Below, piece by piece: positions 61,701-64,000 of a stretch of 64,000 nucleotides of DNA. The stretch is from positions 1-64,000 of the forward strand of contig NZ_JADKRX010000002.1 in NCBI RefSeq assembly GCF_015350975.1. Direction: 5' to 3'. This stretch comes from Curtobacterium sp. VKM Ac-1395 (GTDB taxonomy: Bacteria; Actinomycetota; Actinomycetes; Actinomycetales; Microbacteriaceae). The notes beneath the pieces are model-generated. The model had not been told where the DNA came from, searched no databases, and saw only the letters and a list, made by a program, of their open reading frames with translations. Every line of letters begins with the position of its first letter. Position 1 is the first letter of the stretch. A program made the translations under genes and the position numbers.

Positions 61701-62465
61701 CTCCCCGGTGGCCCGGCGCTGCCCGAGTTCGACGCCTCGGACGAGGTCGACCCCGCCGACGTCGAGACGGTGCCCTACGTCCGCGCGGAGCAGGAGCGTC
61801 GACTCGCGGCAGCCGAACGCGACCTCGGGCAGCTCGGCCGGGTGAACCCCCTGGCGCTCGAGGAGTTCCAGGCGCTCGAGCAGCGGCACGCGTTCCTGAC
61901 CGACCAGCTCGAGGACCTGCAGAAGACCCGCACGGACCTGATGACGATCATCGAGGAGCTCGACGCGAAGATGCAGACGATCTTCGAGTCGGCGTTCAAC
62001 GACACGAAGGACGCCTTCGACGTCGTGTTCCCGATCCTGTTCCCCGGCGGCTCGGGGTCGATCACGCTGACGGACCCCACGGACATGCTCGCGACGGGCA
62101 TCGAGGTGCAGGTGAAGCCCGCCGGCAAGAAGATCGACCGGTTGACCCTGCTGTCCGGCGGTGAGCGGTCCCTGGCGGCGGTGGCGCTCCTCGTGGCGAT
62201 CTTCACCGCCCGGCCGTCGCCGTTCTACATCATGGACGAGGTCGAGGCGGCGCTCGACGACGCGAACCTCGGCCGGCTGCTCACCGTGTTCGAGCGGCTC
62301 CGCGACACCTCGCAGCTCATCGTGATCACGCACCAGAAGCGCACGATGGAGATCGCCGACGCGCTGTACGGGGTGTCGATGCGGCAGGACGGCGTCTCCG
62401 CCGTGGTGGGGCAGCGCGTGCAGCGCCGCGAGGCCGAGCCGGCCGACGCGGTCGCGGTCGCGTAG
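58701..62465 (+). CDS. smc: Chromosome segregation protein SMC
   Basis: 1254-aa condensin ATPase. Walker A in VGPNGSGKSNVVDAL near residue 33, long coiled coil, hinge (about 495-650, IVGRLADRLHV to SGDLVRAVRVTGGG), second coiled coil, ABC signature LSGGERSLAAVAL near 1151 and Walker B FYIMDEVEAALDD near 1174. An acidic Asp/Thr/Ser repeat insert (about 960-1000) sits in the C-terminal coiled coil near the head. ATG 58701 has ggag about 8 nt upstream. It folds and segregates chromosomes together with ScpAB, which is not in the window. Confidence 0.97.
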   Translation: MYLKSLTIKGFKSFAQPTTFAFEPGVTCIVGPNGSGKSNVVDALAWVMGEQGAKTLRGGTMEDVIFAGTSSRGPLGRAQVLLTIDNADGVLPIDYTEVTIARTLFRNGGSEYAINGENCRLLDVQELLSDTGLGREMHVIVGQGQLDKVLRATPEDRRGFIEEAAGILKHRRRKEKTLRKLAAMQTNLTRLSDLAGEIRRQLKPLGRQAEVARKAQSVAAVARDAKARILADDVVRLRRELHEHQEVEAGRKSERIVLSERLDQTRTRQQQVEQSMVGDDVDRARTVVHRLESVQERLRGLSSLANQRLMLLAQQADTPQQGPTITPEQVDGVRAEATRLDAQAAEMAGGMVATAETVRAARSTLDALDERIAAQAALVTQHDLAAQRLTSAVDVARSKRGSVVADRERRERALAEAAERARTAEAALAEVGTDPSADADPDALQTALETARAGLEQAQTERDVLRDRLHGLERERDALDARVVALAMSIDVRDGSQALIDAGRAGIVGRLADRLHVTPGHEGAIAAALDGLADAVLAEDRSAALDAVTHARSEDIGRIDVVVADAAGTRSAGPVPDGVRPALDLVTGPPALAAILADTLVVVSDDVDLEAVLTAAPQATVVTRSGDLVRAVRVTGGGARTTSRIELAAERDDAVVRRDAVATDAEDAATSLQAARSAVDDARRQLDDADRASRAHAAAVAEYDRTSASVRARAENAAAEVERLRAALGETDGAVAAAEQALAYADRAQQEHAAQPRPRVDASGRQGLLDALEAARAAEIEQRIQVETVRERARSERTRADQLDRQLASERAAAAEAARLAVIRRGQMATAERVLADLPEVLGAVDRSLAEARVRLATEESERAKRNTELQTIRTEERELRDRLQRITDGVHSLEMEIYEKKLHVSGVVDRALSELGLVESVLVAEYGPHVPVPVDVLIDPRVLARRHRDAERAAAAAAGDGDVADSDDADSTDTAGTDADSTDTQTDEDTDGLLSAESTLPGGPALPEFDASDEVDPADVETVPYVRAEQERRLAAAERDLGQLGRVNPLALEEFQALEQRHAFLTDQLEDLQKTRTDLMTIIEELDAKMQTIFESAFNDTKDAFDVVFPILFPGGSGSITLTDPTDMLATGIEVQVKPAGKKIDRLTLLSGGERSLAAVALLVAIFTARPSPFYIMDEVEAALDDANLGRLLTVFERLRDTSQLIVITHQKRTMEIADALYGVSMRQDGVSAVVGQRVQRREAEPADAVAVA

Positions 62466-62624
62466 CCGCGGCCGCCGGTCGGCCGCCCGGCGGCCGCGCC
62501 GAGACTCGCTCCCGCGGACAGGTCCGCGCCGGAACCGGCCGCAGGGTGTCCGCATGGCCGAGACTCGGCGCCTGGCCGCCTGGCCGCCAGGGCGGGCGGG
62601 CGGACTCGCCCGGCCACAGACGAG

Positions 62625-62660
62625 CGGGAGGCGCGGTGCCAGCTGGCACCGCGCCTCCCG
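62625..62660. repeat. GGAGGCTCG-family palindrome, copy 5 (GGAGGCGCG variant)
   Basis: 18-bp perfect arms (cgggaggcgcggtgccag and complement) meeting at the centre. It lies between the convergent smc and TerC-family genes, 14 nt from the TerC stop, followed on the right by ggtcgcg as in copy 1. Confidence 0.9.
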
Positions 62661-62673
62661 TCAGCTGGTCGCG

Positions 62674-63702
62674 TTACTTCGCGTCGGTCGTCTCGACGGT
62701 GCGCTGCGAGCCGGTCGGGGTGAGCCCGCGCTCCTGGCGCTTCTTCGAGACCACCAGGGAGGCAGCGGTGGCGACCGCGATCGTCAGCATGATGAACCCG
62801 AGCGAGAACCAGATCGGGATCTCCGGCGCCCACTCGATGTGCTCGCCGCCGTTGATGAAGGGCAGCTCGTTGACGTGCATGGCGTGGAAGACGAGCTTCA
62901 CGCCGATGAAGCCGAGGATGACCGCGAGGCCCTGGCCCAGGTAGATGAGGCGCTCGAGCAGCCCGGCGATGAGGAAGTACAGCTGGCGGAGCCCGAGGAG
63001 CGAGAACGCGTTCGCGGTGAACACGATGAAGGCGTCCTGCGTCAGCCCGAAGATCGCGGGGATGGAGTCGAGCGCGAACAGCACGTCGGTCAGGCCGATC
63101 GCGACCATGACGAGCAGCATCGGGGTGAAGAGGCGCTTGCCGTCGACGCGGGTGGTCAGGCGGTCGCCGTCGTAGTGGTCCGCGGTCGGGATGACGCGCT
63201 TGAGGATGCGGATCAGGCGGGAGTCACCCTCGTCGGCGCCGTGGTCGTTGCCGCTGCGGGCCTGCGACCAGGCGAGCCAGAACAGCAGCGCGCCGAAGAG
63301 GTAGAACACCCACGAGAAGTTGTCGATGATCGTGACGCCGAGGGCGATGAACACACCGCGGGCAGCGAGGGCGATGGCGACACCGACCAGCAGGACCTTC
63401 TGCTGGAACTCCTTCGGCACCGCGAAGGAGGACATGATGATGAGGAACACGAAGAGGTTGTCGACCGACAGGGCCTTCTCGGTGAGCCACCCGGCGAAGT
63501 ACTCACCGCCGGCCTGCCCGCCGCCGAAGACCAGGATGCCGATGCCGAACACGATCGCCAGCGCGATGTAGACGGCCGACCAGATCGCGGACTCGCGGAT
63601 GTGTGGCACGTGCGGCGTGCGCACGTGCGAGTAGAAGTCGAAGACCAGCAGCGCCAGGATGCCGGCGATGGTGATGAGCCAGACTGAGGTGGGGACGTCC
63701 AC
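62674..63702 (-). CDS. TerC/Alx-family membrane protein
   Basis: 342 aa with about nine membrane segments. TerC landmarks: TEKALSVDNLFVFLIIMSSF near residue 78, with acidic Asp in the helix, and DVLFALDSIPAIFGLT near 215. A long cytoplasmic loop in the middle carries ADHYDGDRLTTRVDGKRLF. Such proteins export or handle metal ions, especially Mn2+ (Alx/MeeF type), and some load metal onto secreted enzymes. GTG 63702 has gaagga 7 nt upstream and directly precedes the conserved region. The leader contains a yybP-ykoY riboswitch, which supports Mn2+ homeostasis. Confidence 0.9.
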   Translation of the reverse strand: MDVPTSVWLITIAGILALLVFDFYSHVRTPHVPHIRESAIWSAVYIALAIVFGIGILVFGGGQAGGEYFAGWLTEKALSVDNLFVFLIIMSSFAVPKEFQQKVLLVGVAIALAARGVFIALGVTIIDNFSWVFYLFGALLFWLAWSQARSGNDHGADEGDSRLIRILKRVIPTADHYDGDRLTTRVDGKRLFTPMLLVMVAIGLTDVLFALDSIPAIFGLTQDAFIVFTANAFSLLGLRQLYFLIAGLLERLIYLGQGLAVILGFIGVKLVFHAMHVNELPFINGGEHIEWAPEIPIWFSLGFIMLTIAVATAASLVVSKKRQERGLTPTGSQRTVETTDAK

Positions 63703-63710
63703 GGATGGAT

Positions 63711-63752
63711 CCTTCAGGTGCGTGGGCGAGTGGGTACGCCGAGGCCTGAAGG
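63711..63752 (-). promoter_or_regulatory. Expression platform: P1 strand complementary to Shine-Dalgarno
   Basis: In the RNA, ccuucagg (63752-63745), which includes the 3' strand of riboswitch stem P1, is perfectly complementary over 8 nt to ccugaagg (63718-63711), which contains the ribosome site of the TerC gene. The two pairings exclude each other. With metal bound, P1 forms and the ribosome site is free; without it the site is masked. Confidence 0.75.
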
Positions 63753-63858
63753 TCTCTTCCGCCGATGTCGCCCGAGTGGGCGTCACGCGACCGGCGCCCC
63801 GGGACCGGATCGTTCCGGCCCGTACTGACGGGGACACCGAGAGGGAATACTCCCCTTC
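63748..63858 (-). ncRNA. yybP-ykoY (Mn2+) riboswitch upstream of TerC-family gene
   Basis: On the minus strand: the 5' gaaggggagta (from 63858) matches the conserved L1 GGGGAGUA block, then cgtcagtacg, gccgg stems, and the 3' ggaagagaccttc ending at 63748, which matches the L3 GAAGACC block and the closing strand. P1 pairs gaagg with ccttc. The class senses Mn2+ and commonly precedes TerC/Alx genes. The stop-start arrangement leaves 45 nt to GTG 63702. Confidence 0.85.
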
Positions 63859-63913
63859 GTGATGCCCATGGTAGCGGGGCACGGCCACATCCGCGGCGCT
63901 CTAAGCTGGGAGC

Positions 63914-64000
63914 ATGGCGAGTACTTGGTCACTGTCCTCCCGTCTCCGGGGCCTCTTCCAGCGGAAGACCATCGACGACACGACGTGGGACGACCTCGAG
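63914..64000 (+). CDS. ftsY: Signal recognition particle receptor FtsY (N-terminal fragment)
   Basis: Only 29 codons before the window ends: MASTWSLSSRLRGLFQRK, then TIDDTTWDDLE. This matches the start of actinobacterial FtsY, where the N domain begins with a DDxxWDDLE-like segment, and smc-ftsY is a conserved gene order. ATG 63914 lies 6 nt after TAAGCT (63902-63907), so the transcript is probably leaderless. The GTPase domain is outside the window. Confidence 0.8.
   Translation, partial: MASTWSLSSRLRGLFQRKTIDDTTWDDLE

Noticed and set aside
58605-62555. Minus-strand 1.3-kb-residue open frame opposite smc
   Set aside because: Antisense shadow of the SMC coiled coil and head; no independent start region or motifs.
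1-64000. Insertion sequences, integrases or prophage genes
   Set aside because: No transposase, integrase or phage structural motif and no target-site-flanked inverted repeats of IS size were seen; the palindromes found are too short and carry no gene.

Overview
The window reads as chromosomal DNA of a high-GC Gram-positive actinobacterium, most likely Microbacteriaceae and probably Curtobacterium or a close relative. This is inferred from the strong G/C bias at third codon positions, the core gene order recG-coaD-DUF177-rpmF-rnc-mutM-smc-ftsY, the many 4-nt GTGA/ATGA gene overlaps, and many starts that follow a TANNNT box by only 6-8 nt (leaderless transcripts). I saw no insertion sequence, prophage, integrase or CRISPR array.

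Layout. (1) 1-3000: 3' end of 23S rRNA, 5S rRNA with terminator, gltX, a thioredoxin-reductase-like flavoprotein, tRNA-Gln(CTG). (2) 3.2-22.6 kb: a surface-glycan region. It holds an A-T-TE NRPS-like enzyme, three consecutive GT2 genes (one fused to a large membrane domain), a secreted PIG-L deacetylase with two discoidin-like domains and a membrane-anchored GH16-like protein. An opposing operon encodes a GT14-like transferase, a Wzx/MATE-type flippase and a GT4. Two more GT2 genes point at each other across a 670-bp noncoding repeat region. (3) 22.8-27.6 kb: a carbohydrate ABC importer (lipoprotein and two permeases, no ATPase) with a LacI-type regulator and two LacI-type operators. (4) 27.9-29.8 kb: MBL-fold hydrolase, DUF72 protein, two identical tRNA-Glu(CTC). 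(5) 29.8-38.2 kb: an alpha-1,6-mannan utilisation locus. A secreted GH76-CBM is divergent from GH125, MalFG-type permeases, a binding lipoprotein and a cytoplasmic GH76, with a GntR-LacI chimeric regulator at the end. (6) 38.2-40.7 kb: a tightly overlapped three-gene operon of a tiny three-repeat acidic protein, a cupin/JmjC-like oxygenase and a Suc/Fer-like ferredoxin. (7) 40.7-43.7 kb: paired CrcB fluoride channels, a histidine phosphatase, GNAT and FUSC proteins. (8) 43.9-50.4 kb: leuCD-murA-acyltransferase-gpsA-ddl. (9) 50.7-64 kb: DUF3515, thiL, rsmD, recG, coaD, DUF177, rpmF, rnc, mutM, smc, a TerC-family protein behind a yybP-ykoY (Mn2+) riboswitch, and the start of ftsY.

Best leads. 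The repeat-protein/oxygenase/ferredoxin operon (38233-40672) looks like an uncharacterised peptide-modifying cassette of multicore RiPP type. The TerC riboswitch has a legible translational switch: an 8-nt perfect complement between its closing strand and the Shine-Dalgarno region. Two dispersed palindrome families are visible: a GGAGGCTCG stem-loop at gene ends, and a 38-bp nested palindrome arrayed at 20.7-21.1 kb with a solo copy at 52.3 kb. The mannan locus has one short region of overlapping divergent promoters built around a 15-bp palindrome.
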